This document shows, piece by piece, positions 16,329-24,909 of a DNA stretch of 64,000 bases (positions within the stretch are counted from its first letter, which is position 1; every line of letters starts with the position of its first letter). The notes beneath the pieces are model-generated. The model worked only from the letters and a program-made list of their open reading frames with translations. It searched no databases and was not told where the DNA came from. Location of the stretch: NCBI GenBank assembly GCA_963733065.1, contig CAVTBT010000003.1, positions 248,001 through 312,000 of the forward strand. Direction: 5' to 3'. Source of the stretch: CAVTBT01 sp963733065. GTDB taxonomy: Bacteria > Actinomycetota > Thermoleophilia > Gaiellales > Gaiellaceae. A program made the translations under genes and the position numbers.

Positions 16329-17099
16329 GTGACGCGGTTCCGGCGCGGGGACGAGACGCCGCTCGAGGACGAGCGCGAGGCACTCCGCCGCCAGCGCGCC
16401 GAGGGGGCCACGGAGATCGAGTCGCTGAAGCGGCTGCTCGCCGAGCGCGTCGAGTTCGTGCGCCTCCGCGAGCGCGAGTTGGAAGAGGCGCTGGGACGCC
16501 TCGGCAGGGCGCCGGCCGCCCGTCCTAACGTCAGCCAACCCCGGCCCGGCCCCACGAATCCGGCGCTTGCGGCCGAGCGCCAGGCGCTGCAGGCACGCGC
16601 AGCCGAGCTCGCCCGCCGCGAGGCCGCGCTCGCCGAGCAAGAGCGCGTGCTCGCCGAGGCGCCGCCGCCGGTCTCGCCCGAGACGCTGACGGAGCGCGAG
16701 CGTGCTGTAACGCAGCGCGAGGCCGACGTCGAGCGCCGTCTGGCCGAGCTGCGCGAGCAAGATCCCGCGGAGCGCGAGGCCCGCATCGCGGCACGGCTGG
16801 CCGAGCTGAAGGCTGCAGAGCTGCAGTTCGTGAAGACCCAGGCTGAGCTGGCCGCGCGCTCGGACGGGCTCGCCGAGCGCGAGCAGGAGCTCGCCGCCCG
16901 CGAGCGAGCGCTCCCAGGCGGCAACGGCGGCGACACCGCGGAACGCATCTCGATCGTCGACGTCGAGGCGATCGAGGCACGCCTGCGCCGGCTCGAGCAG
17001 TCCGGCGCGCGGCGCGGCACGAGCTTCAGCGACGGCGTCCGCGCCATGCAGGAGCGGGGCACGAAGCCCCGCAAGGACCCGGACGCGCCTCTACACTGA
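16329..17099 (+). CDS. Coiled-coil protein of unknown function
   Basis: 256-aa Glu/Arg/Ala-rich protein dominated by long heptad-like helices with repeated AERE/LAERE segments at about residues 5-60 and 85-205, separated by a Pro-rich hinge near 65-80. A C-terminal conserved-looking patch ISIVDVEAIEARLRRLEQSG is followed by a basic tail. No membrane segment or signal peptide. GTG 16329 is chosen because of the upstream -10 at leaderless distance. Probably structural or scaffolding; function cannot be assigned. Confidence 0.65.
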   Translation: MTRFRRGDETPLEDEREALRRQRAEGATEIESLKRLLAERVEFVRLRERELEEALGRLGRAPAARPNVSQPRPGPTNPALAAERQALQARAAELARREAALAEQERVLAEAPPPVSPETLTERERAVTQREADVERRLAELREQDPAEREARIAARLAELKAAELQFVKTQAELAARSDGLAEREQELAARERALPGGNGGDTAERISIVDVEAIEARLRRLEQSGARRGTSFSDGVRAMQERGTKPRKDPDAPLH

Positions 17100-17108
17100 G
17101 GCCCTCCC

Positions 17109-17181
17109 GGGGCGTTAGCTCAGCTGGGAGAGCGCCGGCTTTGCAAGCCGGAGGTCGCCGGTTCGATCCCGGCACGCTCCA
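17109..17181 (+). tRNA. tRNA-Ala (anticodon UGC)
   Basis: 73-nt cloverleaf: acceptor GGGGCGT/ACGCTCC with the G3-U70 identity pair of alanine tRNA, D-arm with AGCTCAGCTGGGAGAGC, anticodon stem CCGGC/GCCGG with loop TTTGCAA (anticodon TGC), T-arm GCCGG TTCGATC CCGGC, discriminator A. CCA is not encoded. The 3' 40 nt reappear, 36 of 40 identical, at 34032-34071, which makes this the likely attachment site of a genomic island. Confidence 0.97.
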
Positions 17182-17189
17182 CTGGCAGA

Positions 17190-17333
17190 TTGCAGGGAAA
17201 ACAGGGTAAGCGCGCCATCGGTCGTCTCCGCGAGACGCTCGCGGCGCACGACAGCGGAGACGGAGTGTGGTTCGACTCGCGGGCGTGGATCGTCACCGCG
17301 ATCCGACCTAACCAGCCGCAGGCCCGCGCGTAG
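17190..17333 (+). pseudogene. Remnant of a methyltransferase C-terminus
   Basis: Directly after the tRNA, one frame reads RAIGRLRETLAAHDSGDGVW then FDSRAWIVTAIRP before TAG 17331. This resembles the last ~35 residues of class I SAM methyltransferases (typically AHDT.DGV.FDSA.WIVTARRP). No start codon with a ribosome site and no upstream domain are present, so it looks like a cut-off gene end left at an integration junction. Confidence 0.4.
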
Positions 17334-17714
17334 GCCCGCGATCGCCCGTTCATCATCGGTCCAGACCTCGCCGAAGGCCAGTTCGTTGTCGAGCGGCTTC
17401 GCTGGAACTGTGGGCGTGCGGCTTTGTCCTCGACGACGGCGTCCTCGCCGTTCCGAGCGATTTCGCGCGTAGCCGAGATCGCTCTCGGGCGTTAGTTCGG
17501 GCCTCGGGAGTCGGCAGAAAGCGCTTTCGCGCGCGCGATAGGCCTCGGGTCGGTAGCAACGCGTTCGTCGGGCATCGCCGATGGGGCCTGGTCATCCAGG
17601 CGAACTGTCGCGGCCTGAGCTCGGATCGCACCCGCCCAACTGAAATGTGACAGCGATCACAGCCTGGATCGCGGCCCGCTCGTACGATCGATTGAGCGGC
17701 GAGAGGCGTTCTTC
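17334..17714. other. Intergenic stretch without a convincing gene
   Basis: About 380 nt between the methyltransferase remnant and the cytochrome gene. Short open frames on both strands have no recognisable motif or ribosome site. It probably contains eroded coding DNA at the island's left end. A TACGAT box at 17681-17686 could be the cytochrome promoter. Confidence 0.4.
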
Positions 17715-19064
17715 ATGGCCCTGATCGGGAAAATCCTCGGCAGGTTGGCGATGATCGCGGGCGGGGCCTTGGTCCTCTACATCGGCTTCGCCATCGTTTA
17801 CGGCACCGTGAGCGCGGTGAGCGGCTCGGGCGCTGATCCAGACAAGCGGGACCGCAGGGCAGCCAGACAGCTGTTCGAGCAGGGCAGACAGATCTTCCGC
17901 TTCGACACGTTCGGCGACGAGGCCTTCTGGGGCGACTCGCTTCAACTGCACCAAGCGATCAAAGGAGAGGCTCTCGGCGGCGTCGGACCCGGGGTGAGCC
18001 CGAAGACCGCACTGGCGGTTGGCCTCAAGGTCGATTTGGCGGCGCTTCCAGACGCACTGAGGCAGGCACTCGCGGCCGGCCAGGTCGACCTCGACGATCC
18101 CGCAACGACGCTCGGCCTGCTCAAGCTGAACGCGGTGGTCGGCCTGAAAGGGTTCTTCGAGCAGGACGGAACGCTGCGCTCGGTTGGGCTCACGTGCGCG
18201 TCCTGCCACTCGATGGTGGACGACTCGTTCGCACCGGGTATCGGGCGTCGGCTCGATGGCTGGCCGAACCGCGACCTCAATGTCGGCGCGATCGTCTCGC
18301 TGGCGCCGAACAAGGCTCCGCTCACCGACCTGCTCCAGGTCGACGAGGCGACACTGAACACAGTGCTCGCTGCCTGGGGGCCGGGTAAGTTCGACGCGGA
18401 GCTCTTCCTCGACGGTAAGGGCTTTCGCCCGGACGGCAAGTCAGCCGCGACGCTGATCCCGCCCGCCTTTGGTCTCGCGGGCGTCGACCGCCACACCTAC
18501 ACGGGCTGGGGCTCAGTCACGTATTGGAACGCGTTCGTCGCCAACCTGGAGATGCACGGCAAGGGAAACTTCGTCGACCCGCGTCTCAACGATCCGGCGA
18601 AGTTTCCGGTCGCCGCCAGGGCGGGGTTCTTCGACGTTCGCAACACACCGGACCAGATCACCCCGAAGCTCGCCGCTCTTCACGCCTACCAGCTCGGCCT
18701 TCTAGCGCCGAAGCCGCCCCCCGGGAGCTTCGACGCGGCCGCTGCGAAACGCGGCAAGCGCATCTTCACCGGCAAAGGCACCTGCGCGAACTGCCATGTC
18801 CTGCCTCTGTTCACCGAGCCGGGCTGGAATCTGCACGAGCCCGCCGAGATCTGCACCGACGCCTTCCAGGCGAATCGGTCGCCCGACGAGCGCTACCGCA
18901 CCACGCCACTGAAGGGACTCTTCGCTCACAGCAAGGGCGGTTTCTGGCACGACGGACGGTTCCCCAACCTGGAAGCTGTCGTCCGTCACTACGACGGCTG
19001 CTTCGGACTCGACCTCACCCCACAGGAGAGGTCGGATCTCGTCCAGTACCTGCTCTCGAACTAG
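17715..19064 (+). CDS. Diheme cytochrome c, cytochrome-c-peroxidase/MauG-like
   Basis: 449-aa exported protein: one N-terminal membrane anchor (residues ~7-28), then a periplasmic-side (extracytoplasmic) domain. Two heme-c sites are visible, CASCH at ~161 and CANCH at ~357. The C-terminal part TPLKGLFAHSKGGFWHDGRFPNLEAVVRHYDG matches diheme peroxidases, where a Tyr/Met/His in this area ligates the electron-transfer heme. It likely receives electrons in the respiratory chain or oxidises a substrate. AGAGG precedes ATG 17715. The next small membrane gene (CcmD-like) and a Crp regulator follow, consistent with a redox unit. Not found with a complete maturation system here. Confidence 0.8.
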   Translation: MALIGKILGRLAMIAGGALVLYIGFAIVYGTVSAVSGSGADPDKRDRRAARQLFEQGRQIFRFDTFGDEAFWGDSLQLHQAIKGEALGGVGPGVSPKTALAVGLKVDLAALPDALRQALAAGQVDLDDPATTLGLLKLNAVVGLKGFFEQDGTLRSVGLTCASCHSMVDDSFAPGIGRRLDGWPNRDLNVGAIVSLAPNKAPLTDLLQVDEATLNTVLAAWGPGKFDAELFLDGKGFRPDGKSAATLIPPAFGLAGVDRHTYTGWGSVTYWNAFVANLEMHGKGNFVDPRLNDPAKFPVAARAGFFDVRNTPDQITPKLAALHAYQLGLLAPKPPPGSFDAAAAKRGKRIFTGKGTCANCHVLPLFTEPGWNLHEPAEICTDAFQANRSPDERYRTTPLKGLFAHSKGGFWHDGRFPNLEAVVRHYDGCFGLDLTPQERSDLVQYLLSN

Positions 19065-19069
19065 CGCCG

Positions 19070-19306
19070 GTGAGCACGGCCAACGCATTCGCCGCTGCCT
19101 ACGTTCTCGCATTCGTGACACTTCTCGCCTGCCTCGTCATCGTCGCGCTCAAGATCACACGGCTCGAGCACAAGCTCAGACAACTCGAGGTCATGGGAGC
19201 GGCGCCTCCTCCAGCCGCGGAGCCGGACCAACCGTCAAGCTCGCACGGATCCTCAACGACCCGCAGCCGGACAGCTAACGGGCTTCCGCCCGTCACTCGG
19301 CGGTAG
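19070..19306 (+). CDS. Small CcmD-like membrane protein
   Basis: 78-aa protein starting at GTG 19070, 5 nt after the cytochrome stop. One membrane helix (AAYVLAFVTLLACLVIVALK) is followed by a charged amphipathic helix LEHKLRQLEV and a Pro/Ser-rich tail. This plan matches CcmD of the heme-export complex and other small subunits. Given its place behind a diheme cytochrome, a role in cytochrome maturation or anchoring is reasonable but unproven. Confidence 0.55.
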   Translation: MSTANAFAAAYVLAFVTLLACLVIVALKITRLEHKLRQLEVMGAAPPPAAEPDQPSSSHGSSTTRSRTANGLPPVTRR

Positions 19307-19368
19307 CGCAGGCCGGTTGCTCATACCGACCCTCGTAAGAGCAAGCGCGCCCACGACACCTATGAGTT

Positions 19369-20034
19369 ATGAGCCCAGGACTCGAACGCCTTCTCGTAGA
19401 TCTGCGGCCGGCCGAGGGCGAACGGATCTCGGCGATTCTCGCAGCCTGCCCGACGATCGATCTCGAGGCCGGCTCGCCGTACTTTCGGAATTCCTTCCCA
19501 GCGGAGGCGCTCCTCGTCGTCCAGGATGGGTTCGTCGTGGTTCGCGCGACCGCGCCCGGCCAATCGCGCACGATCATCACCTGCGAGGGCGGCCCGGGGA
19601 GGCTCGTGTTCCCACCGTCACCCGAGGAGATGCTGTTCGGCCTCGGCATGTCTCGCTTGATCGTCGTCTCCGGCGATGCCTTCGATCGACTTTTCGCGGT
19701 GCCCGGAGCGGCGCGGATACTCCTCGAACACCTCGCGGCCACGCTGGCGCAGAAGCAAGAAGCACTGAGCAATTTCGCCTTCACGCTCCATATCGACCGG
19801 GTGCGGCGGAGGCTCCTCCAGCTTGCACGCGACTATGGTCATGTAGCCGGCGACGGCATCCGCATCGACTTTCCGGTGAGCCACACGATCCTCGCCGAGA
19901 TGATCGGTTCCTCCCGCGAAACAGTCACGCGAGCTCTGGATCAACTGCAGCACATGGGATTCGTTGCCCGCCGCGGCCACGCCTACCGTCTACTCGTCTC
20001 ACCGGAGGTCGTGCTCGCGGCTGTGTCGTCGTGA
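19369..20034 (+). CDS. Crp/Fnr-family transcription regulator
   Basis: 221-aa regulator with an N-terminal cyclic-nucleotide-like β-roll (residues ~15-115), a dimerisation helix and a C-terminal winged helix (~145-215). The recognition helix region is SHTILAEMIGSSRETVTRALDQL, the family signature. The effector pocket lacks the usual cAMP-binding Arg-Ser pair in an obvious form, so the ligand may be heme, oxygen species or none. No cysteine cluster is seen in the N-terminus. It follows the cytochrome pair and may control it. Confidence 0.85.
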   Translation: MSPGLERLLVDLRPAEGERISAILAACPTIDLEAGSPYFRNSFPAEALLVVQDGFVVVRATAPGQSRTIITCEGGPGRLVFPPSPEEMLFGLGMSRLIVVSGDAFDRLFAVPGAARILLEHLAATLAQKQEALSNFAFTLHIDRVRRRLLQLARDYGHVAGDGIRIDFPVSHTILAEMIGSSRETVTRALDQLQHMGFVARRGHAYRLLVSPEVVLAAVSS

Positions 20035-20353
20035 GGGCGCACGTCTGGCGGGAGTGGTCACCCAGCGCGAGTGTCGCGGCCGGCGGCGAACTGCCCGCCA
20101 AGAAAGGGGTGCGCATCTCAGAAAGCGACGATCTCCGCGGACCGCCGCAACGTCGGTCGACCGGGTCGAATCCTGGTCGCCAGAGCATGACCCGCATGTT
20201 CGAGGCCCGCTCGCGGTCCTATGCGCGGTCGGAGTCCCCACACCGTCTCCACCTTGAACCGACTCTGCCCCTGCAACAGGGTGACCCGACCGTATGGGAC
20301 GATTGTTTTCGCAGCGCGGAGAGCGGGCGCTGCTGTCCGGAAGGAAGCGCGCC
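20035..20353. other. Intergenic stretch without a gene
   Basis: About 320 nt between the Crp regulator and the methyltransferase. A weak dyad ACCGG..CTGGT at 20158-20177 resembles a T-arm but the rest of a tRNA is absent. The end holds the Shine-Dalgarno GGAAGGAAG (20339-20347) of the next gene. Confidence 0.4.
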
Positions 20354-21559
20354 ATGCCGTCCGATCGCCCCGAGCTCTCGAGCATGGCAGACGACTATGC
20401 GCGGTACGCGCTCTCGCAGCGCGCCGCGTTCGCGGCGACCCATCCGGCGGTGCTGGGCGCGGCGCGGCTGTTTGCGGACGAGCCGGTGCTCAGGGTGGCC
20501 GATCTCGGCGCCGCCGACGGCGTGAACTCCCACGGGCTGATCCGCGAACTCGCGCGGGAGCGCGCCGGCCGGCCGCTGATCTACGCGCTCGTCGATCTGC
20601 CGACGAACACCTGGGGCGTCGCCGCCGACCACCTGCAGCGCGCGTTCGGTGGAGCGGCGGACGCGCCCGGGGTCGTCGTCATCCCCGCACCGGGCGACGC
20701 CGGCCCAGGGGTCATCGATGCCGGCACGGGCGCTCACTACGCGTCGCCGGAGGCGCACGGCGAGGCGTGCCGCCGAGCGGCCGAGCAGAGCCCGACGCCC
20801 GCCACGGTCGTCAGCATGGCGGGCATCCCGCTTCAGGAGGCGCCTTGCCTGCCGTCGGGCAGCGTTCACGTTGCCGTCAGCGGGACCGCGATGCACTGGG
20901 TCGCCGACGCGGCCGGCCTGGCCTCGACCGGGTCCGTTTTCCCCGGCTATCCGGATCACATAGACGAGGCCGAGCGGGAGGCGTGGCGCGTGGCCGCGGC
21001 GCGGCAATGGGAGCGGCTGCTCGAGCTACGCGCGATGGAGCTCGCGCCGGGTGGCCGGTTCATCGCCGCGCTCCCGGCTTCCCCCGCTCCATACCCCGAG
21101 AGGACGGGGCTGTACGTGGAGATCATCGGGGACATGAACCGCGTGCTCGCCGACTGGTGCCGCGCGGGGCGCATCGGCGCCGGAACCGTCGCCGCGGTCG
21201 TCGTTCCAGTGTGGATGCGCACGCTCGACGAGATCCGGGCTCCCTTCGAGGCGAGCGACGGGCGCGTCGCCGGCCTCGAGCTCGAGAGCGCCGAGCTCTT
21301 CCGTCTCGACAATCCCTACTGGCACGACGATCCCGCCGTGTTCGCGCGCGGCTACGTGCGGAGCGTGACCGCATGGGGCGGGCCGCTCCTCGTCCGCGCT
21401 TTCGCGCGCGAGGGGAAGGACCGCGCCCCCGGTCTGCTCGCCGCCTTCCTCGAAGAGCTCGAGGAACGCGTCGCGGATGCCCCCCACCGCTACCGCTGGG
21501 ACTACATCGAGGCACTCCTCATCTGCCACAAGGCGGACGCCGCGCTAGAACGACGCTGA
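20354..21559 (+). CDS. SABATH-like (salicylate carboxyl methyltransferase family) SAM methyltransferase
   Basis: 401-aa protein. The SAM site is LRVADLGAADGVNSHGL, followed by a SABATH-type middle: VVSMAGIPLQEAPCLPSGSV and AVSGTAMHWVADAAG (equivalent to the plant SSxHWLS strand), then RAMELAPGGRFIAALP and a helical cap domain. SABATH enzymes methylate carboxyl groups of small acids; they are best known from plants and rare in bacteria. The start is ATG 20354, supported by GGAAGG 7 nt upstream; the earlier GTG 20294 lacks a ribosome site. Substrate unknown. Stands alone in the island. Confidence 0.75.
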   Translation: MPSDRPELSSMADDYARYALSQRAAFAATHPAVLGAARLFADEPVLRVADLGAADGVNSHGLIRELARERAGRPLIYALVDLPTNTWGVAADHLQRAFGGAADAPGVVVIPAPGDAGPGVIDAGTGAHYASPEAHGEACRRAAEQSPTPATVVSMAGIPLQEAPCLPSGSVHVAVSGTAMHWVADAAGLASTGSVFPGYPDHIDEAEREAWRVAAARQWERLLELRAMELAPGGRFIAALPASPAPYPERTGLYVEIIGDMNRVLADWCRAGRIGAGTVAAVVVPVWMRTLDEIRAPFEASDGRVAGLELESAELFRLDNPYWHDDPAVFARGYVRSVTAWGGPLLVRAFAREGKDRAPGLLAAFLEELEERVADAPHRYRWDYIEALLICHKADAALERR

Positions 21560-21706
21560 AGCGCTCTAGACGAGAGGGTCGGTCGGCCTGTACGACCGGC
21601 GAGTCGTCGCGTTCAGGGGGGTGCCGCGACACCGGCGTCGATCCTCTTGAGTGTCCCAGCCCCGTGAGACGTTTCGCGGCACTGCGGACACGAGATAAGG
21701 GGTTCC

Positions 21707-22351
21707 ATGGACGACAGAGGCCTCACGCGGCTGTCAGCAATCGCGGGAATCGTTGGAGTCGCGCTGTTCGTGATCTCCACGATCGTGGTCGAATCCAGCG
21801 ACTCCCCCGACGACGACGCAACCGCTGCGGACATCGCGGCTTACTACGACGGCGAGCTCGGAACACTAGTGCTCGGCCTCATCGTCGCGGCTCTAGGCGC
21901 GATCGCCCTTGTCTGGTTCCTCGACGGCCTACGGATCCGGATCTCGCGGTTCTCGGATCAGCTGGGGCGGCTCACCTTCTTCTTCGGGTCTGCCGCAGTG
22001 CTCTTCCTGCTCGCCTCGGCTCTCCCAGACGTCGCAGCTTCGTTCGCGACCGACGAGCTCGACCGGCAGCTCGAACCGGGCGCCGCGGAGGCGCTCTGGA
22101 ACCTCGGCGACGGGTTCTTCTTCGGTGCAGAGATGTTGCTCGTCGGGTTCTTTCTTTTCGTGGGCCTGGCTGCGGTCTGGGCCCGGGCCTGGCCCGCCTG
22201 GCTGGGCTGGGTGTCGCTCGCCCTGGCGGTCATTGCGCTGATCCCGCCCATCGGCTGGGCGGTCGTCGTGTTCGGCTTCCCGCTCTGGATCCTGCTCGTC
22301 TCGGCGCTGCTCTGGACGCGTCCTGCGGCCCCGGCGACGCCGTCGAGCTGA
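21707..22351 (+). CDS. Multipass membrane protein, DUF4386-like
   Basis: 214-aa protein with about six hydrophobic segments. The first (LSAIAGIVGVALFVISTIVV) is followed by an acidic loop DSPDDDATAADIAAYYDG, a pattern common in small actinobacterial membrane proteins of the DUF4386 type. ATG 21707 follows GATAAGGGG. No catalytic motif is visible and function is unknown. Confidence 0.7.
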   Translation: MDDRGLTRLSAIAGIVGVALFVISTIVVESSDSPDDDATAADIAAYYDGELGTLVLGLIVAALGAIALVWFLDGLRIRISRFSDQLGRLTFFFGSAAVLFLLASALPDVAASFATDELDRQLEPGAAEALWNLGDGFFFGAEMLLVGFFLFVGLAAVWARAWPAWLGWVSLALAVIALIPPIGWAVVVFGFPLWILLVSALLWTRPAAPATPSS

Positions 22352-22470
22352 CCGCGTCGTGAACCCCTGACTACGCCTGAGGTCGAAACAACGCGCAGTA
22401 GGATGGGTGTCCGGCAGCGAGGAGTCCTGAACTGACTCAGATCGAGCTCGAGCCTGTCGAGAGGATTCGC

Positions 22471-23421
22471 GTGACGATCCTGATGGACAACGTCACGGAT
22501 CTTCTGATCCCGGATCAGGGCCCGGTGACTCGGTTCAACGCCCCCAAGGCGCTAGCCCGCTCCACTCCCCGCGTCCCCGCGCGGTTTGCCGATGACGGAG
22601 TTCCCGACGCACTGATCGCCGAGCATGGCTTTTCTGCGCTCGTGCGAGTCGAGAAGAACGGGCGAGAGCGCACGCTGCTCTTCGACACCGGCGTGTCCCC
22701 GATGGGGATGGTCGAGAACATGCGCCGACTCGGACTCTCACTACAGGACGTCGAGGTGATCGTGCTCAGCCACGGTCACTGGGATCACGTCACTGGGATG
22801 GAGGGCGTGGCGAGAACGCTTGGGCGCGCTGCGCTGCCCGTGATGATTCATCCCGAGTTCTGGAGTCGGCGCAGGATCAGGTTTCCCGGGCTCGACCCAG
22901 CCGAGCTCCCTTCGACCAGTCGCACCGCCCTCGAGGGCGCCGGCTTCGAGATCGTCGAGGAGCGCCAACCCTCCTTCCTGCTCGACGGCTCAGTGCTGAT
23001 CACAGGCGAGGTCGATCGCACGACCGAGTTCGAGACGGGATTCCACGGACACGACGCATTCCGCGACGGCGGCTGGCAACCCGACCCACTCATCCTCGAC
23101 GACCAGGCGATGGTGCTTCGCCTGGCGGAGCGCGGCCTCGTCGTGCTGAGCGGTTGCGGCCACGCCGGAATCGTGAACACGGTCCGCCACGCCCAGAAGC
23201 TGACCGGGCAGCGAGAGATCGCTGCGATCATCGGTGGCTTTCACCTGAGTGGACCGATGTTCGAGCCGATCATCGCCCCGACCGTCCGCGCCTTCGACGA
23301 ACTCTCCGCAGCTCTGCTCATCCCGGCACATTGCACCGGCTGGAAGGCCGTTCACCAGCTCGCCGCGCGCTTCCCCGACGCATTCGTCCAGAGCACGGTC
23401 GGAACTACCGTCGAGCTCTGA
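22471..23421 (+). CDS. MBL-fold metallohydrolase (dihydropterin/RFA-P synthase-like)
   Basis: 316-aa metallo-β-lactamase-fold protein with VIVLSHGHWDHVTGMEG, a later His in SGCGHAGIVNT, and C-terminal GGFHLSGP and PAHCTGWKA. This matches the family related to methanopterin-pathway RFA-P synthase, widespread in bacteria with unknown substrate. GTG 22471 has GAGAGGA upstream. An equally good ribosome site (GAGGAG, 22419-22424) lies 7 nt before CTG 22432, which would add ELEPVERIR, residues often seen in homologues; a TAGGAT -10 is at 22399-22404. Confidence 0.85.
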   Translation: MTILMDNVTDLLIPDQGPVTRFNAPKALARSTPRVPARFADDGVPDALIAEHGFSALVRVEKNGRERTLLFDTGVSPMGMVENMRRLGLSLQDVEVIVLSHGHWDHVTGMEGVARTLGRAALPVMIHPEFWSRRRIRFPGLDPAELPSTSRTALEGAGFEIVEERQPSFLLDGSVLITGEVDRTTEFETGFHGHDAFRDGGWQPDPLILDDQAMVLRLAERGLVVLSGCGHAGIVNTVRHAQKLTGQREIAAIIGGFHLSGPMFEPIIAPTVRAFDELSAALLIPAHCTGWKAVHQLAARFPDAFVQSTVGTTVEL

Positions 23422-23452
23422 GTGACGTTTGCGTGAGGACCTTCCTCATCGA

Positions 23453-23477
23453 GGATCGGGAACGGTACGTCACCTGA
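23453..23477 (+). repeat. Degenerate outlier of the cassette repeat
   Basis: ATCGGGAACGGTACGTCACC is related to the repeat core found ten times between 25.4 and 32.7 kb, and like those copies it lies about 30 nt after a stop codon (23421). Match is weaker than for the other copies. Confidence 0.35.
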
Positions 23478-23667
23478 GCCGCTACAGACTGATCGACTGA
23501 AACGCGATGATCGACTCGCGCAAGTCGTCGGAGGCCGAGGTTTCGTCGCCGCACGTAGGACACGCTCTCGCCAGGCGAGCGAGGCGCTGGCTGCGCGATC
23601 AAAACGACACGTTCTTCCCGGCGGCCTACCGCAGGTCTCTGAACGTGTCTGGGCTAGACTCGCCGCT

Positions 23668-23685
23668 ATGGCGTTTCCGGCGTAG
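23668..23685 (+). other. Five-codon leader ORF with its own leaderless start
   Basis: TAGACT (23655-23660), 7 nt, then ATG GCG TTT CCG GCG TAG. The spacing matches the leaderless starts in this window. It lies 110 nt upstream of the cupin gene; a CCGGCC/GGCCGG hairpin follows at 23755-23771. Could be a leader peptide or chance. Confidence 0.3.
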
Positions 23686-23797
23686 TTGATCCCGCCTGTA
23701 CTGGCCTTCGGCCGCACATCTGTGCGAGTTGACCGTGGGCTGCCTGATACGCACCCGGCCGTCGGTGGCCGGGCGGCGAGATCAATGAGGAGGAAAC

Positions 23798-24373
23798 GTG
23801 GTCACTGAAGCACGCCTTGAACGTGTCGCATCGGGGCTGGCACCGGTTACGCCGGGCTGGTTCACCGTCAATGCCGCTGACGCCGCGTGGTGCAACAACG
23901 AATCGTTCGGCGGCGTCTGCATCTTCGAGTCCGACGACTTCGTGCTGCGAGGCCGGCCCGATCTGACGGAGTACGTGAAGCCGGACGCCGGGTTCACGAT
24001 CCGCGTCGTGCCGCCGGGGCAACCGTCAGGTCTCTACCACGCCGAGTCGGTCCAGGAGGACTTCCTCATCTTGATGGGCGAGTGTGTGCTCATCATCGAG
24101 GACCAGGAACGTCACCTGCGGGCATGGGACTTCGTGCACTGCCCGCCGATGACCGCGCACACGTTCGTCGCCACGGAGGCAGGGCCGTGCGTGATCCTCG
24201 CCACGGGTAACAGGCGCGACGATCACGAGCGCATCTGCCGACGAAGCGAGGTCGCCCTCCGCTACGGCGCGGGAACCGACGTCGATACGACAGACCCCGA
24301 ACGTTGGTGGGGGCCATGGGAGGTCCAGCGTCCAGCTCGCTGGGATGAGCTCCCGTGGGCCGAACGGCCGTAG
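23798..24373 (+). CDS. Cupin-domain protein
   Basis: 191-aa protein. After an N-terminal β region (GWFTVNAADAAWCNNESFGG), a single cupin barrel has TIRVVPPGQPSGLYHAESVQ, then EDFLILMGECVLII and PPMTAHTFVATEAGPCVIL, with His residues in the metal-binding positions. A strong Shine-Dalgarno GAGGAGGA precedes GTG 23798. Small-molecule binding or dioxygenase activity is possible; substrate unknown. Terminated by a perfect hairpin shared with the convergent EVE gene. Confidence 0.8.
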   Translation: MVTEARLERVASGLAPVTPGWFTVNAADAAWCNNESFGGVCIFESDDFVLRGRPDLTEYVKPDAGFTIRVVPPGQPSGLYHAESVQEDFLILMGECVLIIEDQERHLRAWDFVHCPPMTAHTFVATEAGPCVILATGNRRDDHERICRRSEVALRYGAGTDVDTTDPERWWGPWEVQRPARWDELPWAERP

Positions 24374-24378
24374 CCCCA

Positions 24379-24417
24379 CGGTGCGCTGCGGCGTTCGGAC
24401 GAGACGCCGCAGCGCAC
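24379..24417. terminator. Bidirectional hairpin between convergent genes
   Basis: GGTGCGCTGCGGCGT and ACGCCGCAGCGCACC form a perfect 15-bp stem around a ~9-nt loop, placed between the cupin stop and the EVE gene stop. Confidence 0.75.
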
Positions 24418-24448
24418 CCCGGAGCCAAGACGCACCTAGAGCGTCAGA

Positions 24449-24909
24449 TCAGCCAGTCGCGGTCGCGCGTCCGGCCGCCACGGCAAGGGCCGTCTCATAC
24501 TCGCTGGGGTGATCCGAACGACGCCCGCTTCGAAGTCGGCCCGGGCGTTCTCTGCCGGGTCGATCTGCGACAGCACGGTGCTCATCGGTACCGGCGGATC
24601 CCATTCCTCGACCTGAGCCAGCAACACACCGCCAGGGAGATCGCCCGGGTACACGTGCGCCTCGGACGGTGTCCAGTGATGGACCGCCGAGGCAAGCTCG
24701 GCGCGGCCGATGAACGTCCGCTCGGGTGCGCCCAGATAGACGAGGACGAGGTCGCCGGCAGCAAGTGCGTTGCCGTGCGGCTCGTCCGCGTCGACGCCCC
24801 ACATCCTGACCCGCAGGAATCCAGCGGCCTGTTCGTGCAGCTCTGGCCCTGGCGCTTCGTCCCCCGGTACGAAGTTGAAGAGGTAGTGCGCCACCTGAGC
24901 CTCATCCAC
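24449..24909 (-). pseudogene. EVE/PUA-like domain protein, frameshifted near the C-terminus
   Basis: About 153-aa protein of the EVE type, predicted to bind modified bases. Seen: HYLFNFVPGDEAPGP, GDLVLVYLGAPERTFIGRAE, VHHWTPSEAHVYPGD and GVVRIT. After GVVRITP the frame is lost at about 24506-24509, a GGGG run on the + strand: the natural ending PSEYETALAVAAG is only read in another frame stopping at 24449. Adding one base to the homopolymer restores it, which points to a sequencing error. Starts at GTG 24909, overlapping the TPR fragment stop. Confidence 0.65.

Noticed and set aside
17353..17631. 92-aa minus-strand ORF next to the tRNA
   Set aside because: Arg-rich, no motif, no ribosome site; probably non-coding.
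20157..20182. Second T-arm-like dyad
   Set aside because: The loop has 8 nt and no other tRNA part is present.
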